From the NCBI GenBank assembly GCA_022482545.1, contig JAKVOZ010000005.1, positions 1-64,000 of the forward strand: a stretch of DNA of 64,000 bases. The letters are read 5' to 3'. Position numbers and translations under genes: made by a program. The notes beneath the pieces were generated by a model. It had not been told where the DNA came from and searched no databases. It saw nothing but the letters and a program-made list of their open reading frames with translations. Shown here piece after piece: positions 38,008 through 47,244 of this stretch; within the stretch, counting starts at the first letter, position 1, and every line of letters starts with the position of its first letter. This stretch comes from Bacteroidales bacterium (GTDB taxonomy: Bacteria; Bacteroidota; Bacteroidia; Bacteroidales; P3).

Positions 38008-39816
38008 ATGGCAGAGGCTATCCTTACAGTAGAAAATCTAAATAAGAGTTTTGGCGACAAGATTCTTTTTGAGAACTTATCTTTTGGTATTAACAAAGGA
38101 CAAAAAGTTGCTCTTGTCGGTAAGAATGGAGAAGGTAAATCAACATTGCTTAGTCTTCTTATGAACAAAGATGATATTAATGGCGGTAATGTAACATTTA
38201 ATTCCTCTTCAACGCCAATATATCTTTCACAAAACCCTTTTCTTGATGAAAATAACTCTATAATAGAAGAACTTAATAAGGATTTAATTAAGGAACAAGA
38301 AGACCCATCATTCCAAGCAAAGATAAAAGAAGTATTGTTTCGCTTAAACATAAAAGATATTGATAAAAAGATAAGCGTCTTATCAGGAGGCGAAAGAAAG
38401 AAAGTTGCTTTAACAAAGATATTACTTAAAGATAGCGATTTTCTTCTTCTTGATGAACCAACCAATCATCTTGATATTAGTATGATTGAATGGTTAGAAG
38501 ATTTCCTTTTAAGAAAACAACTCACTCTTCTTATTGTTACTCACGATAGAGAGTTCATTGATAACGTTTGTTCTGATATTTACGAACTGAATAATGGCAA
38601 TATAGATAAGTATCACGGCAATTTCAAATATTTTCTTGAAAAGAAGAAAGAAAAAGAAGATATTCACTTAAACGAAATAGCCAAAGCAAAAAACATTTAT
38701 TCAAGAGAGTTGGAATGGATTAATCGTATGCCACAAGCAAGAGGAACAAAGAGCCAAGCAAGAATAGATAATTTTGATAAGATAAAAGAAAAAGCCTTTG
38801 AAAAACAAGAAAAAGAACAAGCAGAACTAAGTGTTAAAGAAAGAAGAATAGGAAACAAGATTTTGGAGATAAACAATATCACTAAAACTTTTGAAGACGA
38901 TAGAGTGATTATTAATGATTTTTCTTATACATTCAAAAAAGGAGAAAAGATTTCGCTTGTTGGCAGAAACGGTTGTGGTAAAACAACATTCTTAAACATC
39001 ATAACAGGCGAAGAAAAAGCAACAAAAGGCAAAATAACTATTGGACAAACAATACAATATGGCTATTACAAGCAAAACGGTCTTCAAGAGAGTGATGACA
39101 AGAGAGTTATTGATATAATAAAAGAAGTAGCCGAAAGAATATCTCTTGCAAATGGAGAAGAACTATCAGCATCACAATTTCTTCTTCGCTTTGGTTTTTC
39201 TAACGTTATGCAGTATAACTATTATGGAAACCTATCTGGTGGCGAAAGACGTAGATTATATCTTTTGAAAACGCTAATATCTAATCCCAATTTCCTTATT
39301 CTTGATGAGCCAACAAACGATTTAGACATTTATACTTTGCTTACTCTTGAAGTTTTTCTTAAAGACTATAAAGGTTGTTTGCTACTTGTTTCTCACGATA
39401 GACGTTTTATTGAAAACATATCTGACCATCTTTTTATCTTTGAGCAAGGGGGCAACATAAAAGATTATTATAAGCCCTATTATGAATATGAGAAAGAACT
39501 AAAACAAAGAACAAAGCAAGAAAAACAAGAAATCAAAGCCAACAATACTAAATCTTCGACACAGAAACCTCAAAATAGAGTCCAAACTAAACTATCTTTT
39601 AAAGAGAAGAAAGAGAAAGAAGATATTGAGAAAGCGATGCCGTTGTTGGAAGAAAGGAACAAGATTTTGACAGACAAATTAAGTCAAGGCAACTTAGCAA
39701 CAGAAGAACTTTTAAAGACATCTTCCGAGATTGAGAGTATAATTAAGGACTTGGAAGAGAAGGAAAATCGTTGGTTAATACTCACTGAAAAAGAAGAGAG
39801 TTTCAATAAAAATTAA
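38008..39816 (+). CDS. ABC-F family ATPase (Uup/EttA-like)
   Basis: Two ABC ATPase domains without membrane segments are present in 602 residues. The first has GKNGEGKST, LSGGERKKVALTKILL and LLLDEPTNHLD; the second has GRNGCGKTT, LSGGERRRLYLLKTL and LILDEPTNDLD. A charged linker separates the domains and a C-terminal coiled coil (EERNKILTDKLSQGN onward) resembles Uup. ABC-F proteins act on ribosomes or on DNA structure rather than in transport. A resistance role is not indicated. It follows the DUF4292 gene by 12 bases. Confidence 0.88.
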   Translation: MAEAILTVENLNKSFGDKILFENLSFGINKGQKVALVGKNGEGKSTLLSLLMNKDDINGGNVTFNSSSTPIYLSQNPFLDENNSIIEELNKDLIKEQEDPSFQAKIKEVLFRLNIKDIDKKISVLSGGERKKVALTKILLKDSDFLLLDEPTNHLDISMIEWLEDFLLRKQLTLLIVTHDREFIDNVCSDIYELNNGNIDKYHGNFKYFLEKKKEKEDIHLNEIAKAKNIYSRELEWINRMPQARGTKSQARIDNFDKIKEKAFEKQEKEQAELSVKERRIGNKILEINNITKTFEDDRVIINDFSYTFKKGEKISLVGRNGCGKTTFLNIITGEEKATKGKITIGQTIQYGYYKQNGLQESDDKRVIDIIKEVAERISLANGEELSASQFLLRFGFSNVMQYNYYGNLSGGERRRLYLLKTLISNPNFLILDEPTNDLDIYTLLTLEVFLKDYKGCLLLVSHDRRFIENISDHLFIFEQGGNIKDYYKPYYEYEKELKQRTKQEKQEIKANNTKSSTQKPQNRVQTKLSFKEKKEKEDIEKAMPLLEERNKILTDKLSQGNLATEELLKTSSEIESIIKDLEEKENRWLILTEKEESFNKN

Positions 39817-39893
39817 TAATACAAAACTTCATTAAATTATTTTCTTCCTTAAACAAGACAGAATAAGGACTTAGAAGATTATTTCTTTGTTTT

Positions 39894-40026
39894 ATAAGTG
39901 ATAGAATGGCATTCTATGAGTAACATAATGCCATTTTGTTGCAACATAATGCCATTCTATCACAAACATAATGGCATTCTATCTCTTCTATAATGCCATT
40001 TTGTTTTAATAAAATCAAAAAACAAT
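39894..40026 (-). repeat. 133-bp palindrome-rich intergenic element, family A, copy 2 (inverted)
   Basis: This is the inverted partner of 34422-34554, about 96 percent identical. It lies between two convergent genes, the ABC-F gene and the S41 protease gene, and fills about half of their 281-base gap. Confidence 0.85.
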
Positions 40027-40097
40027 TATCTATCTGTGGAATAAGATTTACTGTTTCCTTATTCCACAACAATTATTACTTAAAAAATTTTAGTTAA

Positions 40098-41669
40098 TTA
40101 AAAGTGCTTTATTGCTTTTTGAAGGTCTTGATCAATCCTAAGATAGATTTGATAAAAATACTTATCATCATAAAGCCCTTGTGCTATATATGCTTTCATC
40201 AAAAGTTTTATTTCATTTTCATCTTTACTTGAAACAACACCTTTTTTTACGCCATTCTTACTTGCATACGCTATTAAACCATTATAGAATTTATTATCAA
40301 CATAATATTGTGCTACAAACTTATCCCCAGTATTATATTTGCTCAACGCTCTCCTATTTTTATCAACATAATCAAAACAATATTTATAGATAAGTCCTTT
40401 CTTTAACAGATTAGTGTAATATATACCTTTTTTATATTCGTAATATGGTTCCTCAAAGTCTGGCTCTATTCCACCACCTCCATAAACTATTCTACCTTTC
40501 TTTGTTTTATATTTCAAAGAAGGATTATGTGAAATAGTATCTTTATGTTTCTCCATATTATTAAAACGAGCCACAAAATCTTCAAAATACTTATCTGGGT
40601 CGCCTTTAATATATGGTCTTTGAATACAACGTCCTGATGGAGTGTAGTAGCGAGCAACCGTTAATCGAATAGCGGAATGGTCTGGCAATTCTTTTTGTTC
40701 TTGAACCAAGCCCTTACCAAATGTTCTTCTTCCTATTATTACGCCGCGGTCGTTATCTTGAATAGCCCCACTAACTATTTCACTTGCCGAAGCAGATAGT
40801 TCATTGATAAGAACAATTAGCTTACCTTTTTCAAACAAACCGCCATCTTCTGCATAAGCATCGTTTCTTCCACGATACCTTCCGTTAGTATATACTATTA
40901 AATCATTCTTTACAAGAAATTCATCTGCGATAGCAATTGCCTGGTCAAGGTATCCACCACCATTATCTCTTAAATCAAAAACAAGTTTCTTCATTCCTTG
41001 TTTATTTAATGCCTTCAAAGCATTAGCAACTTCTTGATGCGATGTGGCAGAAAATTGAGTAAGTTTAATATATCCTGTTGTATTATCAAGCATTCCATAA
41101 TATGACACACTCTTTGTTTTAATTACATCTCTTGTAACTGTGAAATCTATTAAATGATTAACGCCTTGACGATATATGCTCAACTTTACTTTACTTCCTT
41201 TTACTCCTTTAAGATAATGGAGAACCGTATCGTTAGTAACATTCTTCACTCTCTTAACTCCATTTATCTTAACAATTCTATCTCCCGCCATAATACCAAC
41301 TTTTTCACTTGGGCCTCCTTTGACAGGTTGAATAACTACTATGGTGTCTTTTACAATACGGAACTGAACTCCTATACCATCAAAATTGCCTTGCAGACTC
41401 TCATTCTCACTTTTAACCTCATCAGCAGTAAGATAAACAGAATGTGGGTCAAGGTCTTTAAGAAAACTTCTTATTGCTTGATCTGTTAAACTATCTCCAT
41501 TAACCTTGTCAACATATTCTTCTTCTATAAGAGAAAAAATATATGATAATTTATCATTCTTGTTAAAAGACTTGCTTGATGAGCCTTTATTAACAAAGAA
41601 ATAACCTATTGTAATACCAACAATTAAGGAAATAGCGACAATTAATGGTATATAGTTTTGCTTTTTCAT
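40098..41669 (-). CDS. S41-family C-terminal processing peptidase
   Basis: The 523-residue protein has an N-terminal signal anchor (IPLIVAISLIVGITIGYFF), a PDZ domain (VKGGPSEKVGIMAGDRIVKINGV near residues 115-137) and a peptidase S41 domain. The catalytic serine is in LSASASEIVSGAIQD and the lysine in RRTFGKGLVQ. It resembles CtpA/Prc, which trims exported proteins in the periplasm. It follows lysS by 13 bases and is probably co-transcribed with it. Confidence 0.93.
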   Translation of the reverse strand: MKKQNYIPLIVAISLIVGITIGYFFVNKGSSSKSFNKNDKLSYIFSLIEEEYVDKVNGDSLTDQAIRSFLKDLDPHSVYLTADEVKSENESLQGNFDGIGVQFRIVKDTIVVIQPVKGGPSEKVGIMAGDRIVKINGVKRVKNVTNDTVLHYLKGVKGSKVKLSIYRQGVNHLIDFTVTRDVIKTKSVSYYGMLDNTTGYIKLTQFSATSHQEVANALKALNKQGMKKLVFDLRDNGGGYLDQAIAIADEFLVKNDLIVYTNGRYRGRNDAYAEDGGLFEKGKLIVLINELSASASEIVSGAIQDNDRGVIIGRRTFGKGLVQEQKELPDHSAIRLTVARYYTPSGRCIQRPYIKGDPDKYFEDFVARFNNMEKHKDTISHNPSLKYKTKKGRIVYGGGGIEPDFEEPYYEYKKGIYYTNLLKKGLIYKYCFDYVDKNRRALSKYNTGDKFVAQYYVDNKFYNGLIAYASKNGVKKGVVSSKDENEIKLLMKAYIAQGLYDDKYFYQIYLRIDQDLQKAIKHF

Positions 41670-41682
41670 TATTTACTTGTCC

Positions 41683-43398
41683 TTACTTTTCAATCCAGCT
41701 TTTTAGTTCCTCTATTTTCAAGGCAGGAATATCAAGTTTATTCTTTTTTCTCAAACCATTAAGGTCATTGAATAGTTTATTTATATTAGCGTTTTTAAGA
41801 TTCTCCAAAGAGCCTATGCCAGCCTTTCTAAGCATTGATATCCATTGTTGTGGCACTCCTTGATTTATGAAATCATTATCTGTTGTTATAGCTTCTTGAA
41901 CTTCTGGCTTCATCTGTGGAAAGAAGAGAACATCTTGTATTGAATTAGAATTTGTCATCATCATAGCCAATCTATCTATTCCAATACCAAGTCCTGATGT
42001 TGGAGGCATACCATATTCTAATGCTTTAAGAAAATCTTCATCAACAACCATACTCTCGCTGTCGCCTCTCTTACCAAGTTCCAATTGCTCTTCAAGTCTT
42101 TGTCTTTGGTCAAGTGGATCATTTAACTCCGAATAAGCATTGCATATCTCTTTACAATTACATACTGCTTCAAATCTTTCAACTAATCCATTCTTACTTC
42201 TATGTTTTTTTGCCAAAGGAGACATTTCTATTGGATAATCATAAATAAATGTTGGTTGAATAAGTTTACCTTCACATGTTTCACCAAAAATCTCATCAAT
42301 AAGTTTACCTTTTCCCATAGTATCATCAATGGGAACATTTAACTTAGTAGCTGTCTGTCTAAGTTCTTTTTCATCCATATTAGAAATATCTATTCCAGTA
42401 AAATGCTCTATTGCCTCATACATAGTATATCGTTTCCAAGGACGAGAAAAGTTAATAATGTTTTCTCCAACCTTTACTTCTGTCGTTCCGTGCAAAGCCA
42501 AAGCTATTCTTTCCACCATTTCCTCAACAGTATTCATCATCCAAAAATAATCTTTATAAGCAACGTACAATTCCATCTGCGTAAATTCTGGATTATGAAA
42601 ACGATCCATTCCTTCATTCCTAAAATCCTTACTAAATTCATAAACACCAGAATAACCACCTACAATAAGTTTCTTTAAATAAAGTTCATCTGCAATACGA
42701 AGATAAAGAGTCGTATCCAAAGTGTTGTGATGTGTTTTAAAAGGTCTTGCTGCTGCTCCTCCATAAATAGGTTGTAGTATTGGCGTTTCTACTTCCAAGT
42801 ATCCTTTTTCATCTAAATAATTTCTCATAGTATTAACTATAAGAGTTCTTTTAACAAATGTATCTTTTACTTGTGGATTTACTATCAAATCTACATATCT
42901 TTGGCGGTATCTTTGTTCAGGATCTGTAAAGGCATCATATACTTTTCCATCTTTTTCCTTAACAATAGGAAGTGGACGAACACTTTTACAAAGTACTTTA
43001 AGTTCTTTAACATGAACACTCGTTTCTCCCATTTTTGTTTTAAAGACATAACCACTTACTCCTATAATATCTCCAATATCAAGTAGCTTTTTGAATACTG
43101 TATTATAGAGTGTCTTATCTTCTTTTGGACAAATCTCATCACGATTTAAGTATAACTGAATTTTTCCTTTCTCATCTTGTATCTCACAAAAAGAAGCAGC
43201 TCCCATTATTCTTCTACTCATTATTCTTCCTGCTATCTTTACATCTTGAAACAAAGTATTATCTTTTTCAAACTCTTGTTTTATCTCTTGTGTATTTGTA
43301 TTAACATCATACATTGGTGCAGGATAAGGGTTAATACCAAGTTTTCTTAACTCTTCTGCGTCATTTCTTCTTTGAATTTCTTGTTCGCTAAGTTCCAT
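41683..43398 (-). CDS. lysS: Lysyl-tRNA synthetase, class II
   Basis: LysS charges tRNA-Lys. The N-terminal OB-fold contains [21 protein letters not shown]. Class II motif 2 appears around [18 protein letters not shown] and motif 3 in [19 protein letters not shown] 60-residue C-terminal extension after the catalytic domain (with [13 protein letters not shown]) is a known Bacteroidota feature. Length is 571 residues. Confidence 0.96.
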   Translation of the reverse strand: MELSEQEIQRRNDAEELRKLGINPYPAPMYDVNTNTQEIKQEFEKDNTLFQDVKIAGRIMSRRIMGAASFCEIQDEKGKIQLYLNRDEICPKEDKTLYNTVFKKLLDIGDIIGVSGYVFKTKMGETSVHVKELKVLCKSVRPLPIVKEKDGKVYDAFTDPEQRYRQRYVDLIVNPQVKDTFVKRTLIVNTMRNYLDEKGYLEVETPILQPIYGGAAARPFKTHHNTLDTTLYLRIADELYLKKLIVGGYSGVYEFSKDFRNEGMDRFHNPEFTQMELYVAYKDYFWMMNTVEEMVERIALALHGTTEVKVGENIINFSRPWKRYTMYEAIEHFTGIDISNMDEKELRQTATKLNVPIDDTMGKGKLIDEIFGETCEGKLIQPTFIYDYPIEMSPLAKKHRSKNGLVERFEAVCNCKEICNAYSELNDPLDQRQRLEEQLELGKRGDSESMVVDEDFLKALEYGMPPTSGLGIGIDRLAMMMTNSNSIQDVLFFPQMKPEVQEAITTDNDFINQGVPQQWISMLRKAGIGSLENLKNANINKLFNDLNGLRKKNKLDIPALKIEELKSWIEK

Positions 43399-43425
43399 AT
43401 TATTATTCTCTTATAAAAATTTTTG

Positions 43426-43433
43426 CAAAATTA
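43426..43433 (-). promoter_or_regulatory. -7 promoter element of lysS
   Basis: TAATTTTG on the minus strand, 28 bases before the lysS start codon. Confidence 0.5.
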
Positions 43434-43512
43434 TGGTTTTTTTATTAGTTTTAATAAAAAAAGTTAATATTTATTTTCTCTTATTTTATTTCTATTAAGA
43501 TTTGCCATTATT

Positions 43513-44166
43513 TTATTCAAATTCATCTTCTATATTTGGTAATTCTGACATATTGCTTTCTATATCTATATGAATTTGGTCTAACATTGATTCTTTTTTA
43601 ATTATATTAGACTTTCGTCCTTTTTTGGATTTCTTCCCTTCAACAGCTTTTCTTGATACTACTTTAAAATCCAAAGACATAATATCTTGACTTAAATCAT
43701 TGTCTTGCTTATCATAAGAACCAAAAATCTTTAAAAACATTATGCCCATCTTTGTCATATTGTTCTTAACTTCCTTACTTTTTTCTATACAATCTCTTCC
43801 TATTACTAAAAGAATATAATCTATATCTTTAAATTCCTCTACCAACAATATTTCTGTTCTATCTTTAAACTTACTAATATTTATAGGATCCTTATTCTTA
43901 TTAGACAATAAACAATAACTTATTTTTTGGACTTTATCATAATAAAAGAACCACATAAAATTAAACTTTTCTTTTATTATTTGTTTGGTTTTCTTATCTT
44001 TTCTTTCTTTATCCGAAACAAAATCTTTTAAACGAAGAAAGTCAAGAGAAAGTTGTTTATGAAATTTACTCGCAACCTTATACCCTGCATCACTATCAAT
44101 AAAACCAATCACAGTAAATGGTTGTTCATAAAGCTCTGAATCTAATCTATTCTCTTTACTTATCAT
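43513..44166 (-). CDS. IPExxxVDY-family protein
   Basis: The 217-residue protein has FTVIGFIDSDAGYKVASKFHK, LSLDFLRLKDFV and LLVEEFKDIDYILLVIG in the order of the IPExxxVDY family, a small cytoplasmic family of Bacteroidota with unknown function. The naming motif is altered here to VEEFKDIDY. The C-terminal 60 residues, with a basic run KGKKSKKGRK-like and then an acidic end, appear to be an added tail. It stands alone, divergent from pruA. Confidence 0.6.
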   Translation of the reverse strand: MISKENRLDSELYEQPFTVIGFIDSDAGYKVASKFHKQLSLDFLRLKDFVSDKERKDKKTKQIIKEKFNFMWFFYYDKVQKISYCLLSNKNKDPINISKFKDRTEILLVEEFKDIDYILLVIGRDCIEKSKEVKNNMTKMGIMFLKIFGSYDKQDNDLSQDIMSLDFKVVSRKAVEGKKSKKGRKSNIIKKESMLDQIHIDIESNMSELPNIEDEFE

Positions 44167-44191
44167 CTATTTTTTATTTTATTTTTTACAA

Positions 44192-44236
44192 AATTACTAA
44201 GAAAATTTGAATTACTAAGAAAATTTATTACATTTG
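44192..44236 (+). promoter_or_regulatory. pruA promoter within a short direct repeat
   Basis: TTG at 44207-44209, a 19-base spacer and TACATTTG at 44229-44236 form an optimal Bacteroidota promoter. AATTACTAAGAAAATTT is repeated exactly at 44192-44208 and 44210-44226, so the spacer is one copy of the repeat. On the other strand TAATTTTG (44189-44196) may serve the divergent gene. Confidence 0.65.
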
Positions 44237-44285
44237 CAACCTAATTTTAATAGAAGTTACTAATTAACAATTAAAAAACATTAAT

Positions 44286-45911
44286 ATGAACAACGCAACA
44301 TTTTTTTTCGCAGCTCCAAAAGGAGAACCAGGTAATCTTTACGCTCCTAATAGTAAAGAAAGAGAAGAATTAGGTAAAGAACTTGAAAGACAATACAACC
44401 AATGTATTGAAATACCACTTATAATTGGTGGCAAAGAAGTGAAGACAGGAGTAATGGGTGAAGTAGTTATGCCAACAGAACATCATCATGTTCTTGCAAA
44501 ATATCACAAAGCTACAAAAGAAACAGTAGAATTAGCAATCAAAGAAGCAATGAAAGCAAGAGAGGCTTGGAGTAAGGTCTCTTGGATAGATAGATGTTCT
44601 GTTATGATGAAAGCAGCAGAACTTCTTTCTAAGAAATATAGAAACCTTATTAATGCATCAACAATGCTTGGACAAGGAAAAAATCCTATGCAAGCTGAAA
44701 TAGATTCTGCATGTGAAACAATAGATTTTCTTCGTTTCAATGCTTATTTTGCATCAAAGATATATGCACAACAACCTTTTAGTGATTCTACTGCATTAGA
44801 CCGTACAGAGTTTCGTCCTTTGGAAGGCTTTGTTTATGCAATAACTCCATTTAATTTTACTTCTATTGCTTGTAACCTTAATATTTCTCCTGTACTTATG
44901 GGCAACGTTACAGTATGGAAGCCTGCTACAACAGCTATCCTTTCTAATTATTATTTAATGAATATACTTCATGAAGCAGGAGTGCCTGATGGAGTTATGA
45001 ATTTCTTACCAGGAAGTGGTAGCGTGATAAGTGATGTATGTTTTTCTTCACCAGACTTAGCAGGAGTACATTTTACTGGAAGTACGCATACATTTAATAA
45101 TTTTTGGACATTAATAGGTAACAACATAAACAACTATAAGACTTATCCAAAGATTGTTGGAGAAACAGGAGGTAAAGACTTTATCTTTGCACATAAATCT
45201 GCTTGTCCTAAAGAACTTGCAGTAGCAATAGTAAGAGGTGCTTTTGAATATCAAGGACAAAAATGTTCTGCTGCTTCTCGTGCTTATGTACCAAAAGAAA
45301 TTTGGGATAAGACATTATCTTACATAAAAGATATGGCAAAAGATATTAAGATGGGAGACGTAAGACAAATGAGTAATTACGTTAATGCAGTTATTGATGA
45401 AAAGGCTTATGATACTATTATGCAATATGTTAATCAAGCAAAACAAGATAAAGATGCAGAAATAGTTCTTGGTGGCAATGGTGATAAGAGTAAAGGTTAT
45501 TTCATTGAACCAACAATAATTGTTACATCTAATCCAAAATATCCTACAATGGTAAAAGAATTATTTGGACCAGTAATAACTATTTATTTGTATGATGGAG
45601 ATAAATATGAAGAGACACTTCACGTTTGTGATGAAACATCTTTGTATGGTTTAACTGGAAGTATATTTGCTCAAAGTCGTTATGATATAGATAAGGCAAT
45701 GGATATTCTTCGTTATGCTGCCGGCAACTTCTACATAAATGACAAACCAACTGGTGCTGTTGTAGGTTATCAACCATTTGGAGGAGCAAGACAAAGTGGT
45801 ACTGATGATAAAGCAGGTAGTGAACTTAATCTTTATCGTTGGCTTAGTCCAAGATGTATTAAAGAAACCTTTGTTCCTGCAACAGATTTCAAATATCCAT
45901 TTATGGGCTAA
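44286..45911 (+). CDS. pruA: L-glutamate gamma-semialdehyde (pyrroline-5-carboxylate) dehydrogenase
   Basis: This NAD-dependent aldehyde dehydrogenase oxidises glutamate semialdehyde, from proline or arginine breakdown, to glutamate. The 541-residue protein shows ITPFNFTSIACNL, WKPATTAILSNYYLM, the VGETGGKDF glutamate motif, the catalytic cysteine in YQGQKCSAASRAYVP and FGGARQSGTDDKAG. It aligns with the 540-residue human ALDH4-like form rather than bifunctional PutA. No proline dehydrogenase gene is adjacent. Confidence 0.93.
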   Translation: MNNATFFFAAPKGEPGNLYAPNSKEREELGKELERQYNQCIEIPLIIGGKEVKTGVMGEVVMPTEHHHVLAKYHKATKETVELAIKEAMKAREAWSKVSWIDRCSVMMKAAELLSKKYRNLINASTMLGQGKNPMQAEIDSACETIDFLRFNAYFASKIYAQQPFSDSTALDRTEFRPLEGFVYAITPFNFTSIACNLNISPVLMGNVTVWKPATTAILSNYYLMNILHEAGVPDGVMNFLPGSGSVISDVCFSSPDLAGVHFTGSTHTFNNFWTLIGNNINNYKTYPKIVGETGGKDFIFAHKSACPKELAVAIVRGAFEYQGQKCSAASRAYVPKEIWDKTLSYIKDMAKDIKMGDVRQMSNYVNAVIDEKAYDTIMQYVNQAKQDKDAEIVLGGNGDKSKGYFIEPTIIVTSNPKYPTMVKELFGPVITIYLYDGDKYEETLHVCDETSLYGLTGSIFAQSRYDIDKAMDILRYAAGNFYINDKPTGAVVGYQPFGGARQSGTDDKAGSELNLYRWLSPRCIKETFVPATDFKYPFMG

Positions 45912-45930
45912 TAATAAAATAACAATATTG

Positions 45931-45965
45931 AAAGAGTGGTATGATAAATATCACTCTTTTTTTTG
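45931..45965 (+). terminator. Terminator after pruA
   Basis: AAAGAGTG (45931-45938) pairs with CACTCTTT (45952-45959) and is followed by T-rich sequence. Confidence 0.8.
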
Positions 45966-46032
45966 TTTTATTACAAGTTAAATAAAATTTTATTTGCCAT
46001 AAAGCAAGAGTGAAGTATTTATGTTATTAGAA

Positions 46033-46253
46033 TGAGATAGTTATGCAAGGAGTGCTCAGATAACTATGTGAGGGGTATTCTGATAGTTATCTCAATATCG
46101 TGAGATAGTTATCTCAATGGTGCAAAGATAAAGACTTTTGAGTAGTCTGATAGTTATCTCAATGTCGTGAGATAATTATGTGAGGAGTGCTCAGATAACT
46201 ATGTGAGGGGTGGTCTGATAGTTATCTCAATGTCGTGAGATAGTTATCTCAAT
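46033..46253. repeat. Array of nine related palindromic units, family B
   Basis: The units share the core TGAGATAGTTATCTCA (perfect 7-base arms around GT) or parts of it in both orientations. Two 86-bp blocks, 46033-46118 and 46168-46253, are direct copies 135 bases apart with about six mismatches, and a single extra unit lies between them (46148-46167). The array sits between convergent pruA and the HhH-protein gene and makes up most of that 412-base gap. Confidence 0.85.
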
Positions 46254-46323
46254 ATTAAAAGATAATAACTATTGATTATCAACACTATATGAAAGGAAAT
46301 GATATTCTTTATTTTTACTCACA

Positions 46324-47244
46324 TTATTTAACAGCAAGATATGGCTTTATCTTATTAAATGTATTATCATCAAGTATATGTATCCTCTTTATATCATCAA
46401 TTTTTTTGTAATCTCCTTCGCTTTTATGAGACATTATTATTTCTTTGGCAAGATAATAGTCAATGTATGGATGAGAGGTTAATACTTTTATGTTCATTGA
46501 ATTAATATTTACCTTTCTTGTAATAAAAGGTCTTATTGTAACTTGTTTCTTTATTTTATTATATAACTCTTCTGTCATTCCCCAAACTTCTCTCAACTGT
46601 TCAACCGATACATAGCCTCCAAGTTTCTTACCATATTTATATATCCTACTTGAATATTTAGGCCCAACACCATTAATAGTTTGCAAATCTATTGTATCTG
46701 CACTATTTAGGTCAATGATATGTGTTGTTGAGGTATGATTATCTATTAATGTTTGATGATTGTTTTGTATTGATTGCTTATTTAAAGACAATTGTTTTTG
46801 ATTAATAACAACATAAGGCGACATCCTACTATAAAGATAATCACTCATACAATATAGTTTTTTTAAATCCTCTACTCTTCTAAATGTTCCTCCAGCTTGG
46901 CGATAGTGAATAATATTATTAGCTTGTTTCTCACTTAATCCAAACCTAATCAACTCCTCTTTACTAATAGTATTGGGATTAAAAGATTTAAATGAATAGT
47001 AATTATTATTCTTATATGATGAATGATTATAGCGTTTTTTTGATGTGTTTTCTTCGTAATATTTGGCTGAATACTTGTTTTGTGAAGAAATATCATCTTC
47101 TTTTTCAAGTAATGAAACATTGTCTTTTTTAGCAAGATGATATCCTATAATGACAGCAATTAAAAAAGCCACAACTCCAATAATCATACCACTAAGAAGA
47201 AGTATGCCTTTTTGGTGTTGTGGCTGAAACTTATTTAATAACAT
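46324..47244 (-). CDS. Membrane-anchored helix-hairpin-helix protein (ComEA-like)
   Basis: The 306-residue protein has one N-terminal membrane helix (ILLLSGMIIGVVAFLIAVIIG) and three helix-hairpin-helix regions. These include FGLSEKQANNIIHYRQAGG, DLNSADTIDLQTINGVGPKYS-type and PYIDYYLAKEIIMSHKS. HhH motifs bind DNA without sequence preference. A role in DNA uptake is suggested by similarity to ComEA, but the anchor and repeat number are those of a Bacteroidota-specific group. It directly follows the TlpA-like gene. Confidence 0.85.
   Translation of the reverse strand: MLLNKFQPQHQKGILLLSGMIIGVVAFLIAVIIGYHLAKKDNVSLLEKEDDISSQNKYSAKYYEENTSKKRYNHSSYKNNNYYSFKSFNPNTISKEELIRFGLSEKQANNIIHYRQAGGTFRRVEDLKKLYCMSDYLYSRMSPYVVINQKQLSLNKQSIQNNHQTLIDNHTSTTHIIDLNSADTIDLQTINGVGPKYSSRIYKYGKKLGGYVSVEQLREVWGMTEELYNKIKKQVTIRPFITRKVNINSMNIKVLTSHPYIDYYLAKEIIMSHKSEGDYKKIDDIKRIHILDDNTFNKIKPYLAVK

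Noticed and set aside
34422-40026. Composite transposon with genes as cargo
   Set aside because: The repeats encode no transposase, the enclosed genes are normal core genes, and no target duplication was evident.
46033-46253. CRISPR array
   Set aside because: The units are mutually related palindromes without unique spacers, and no cas genes are present.
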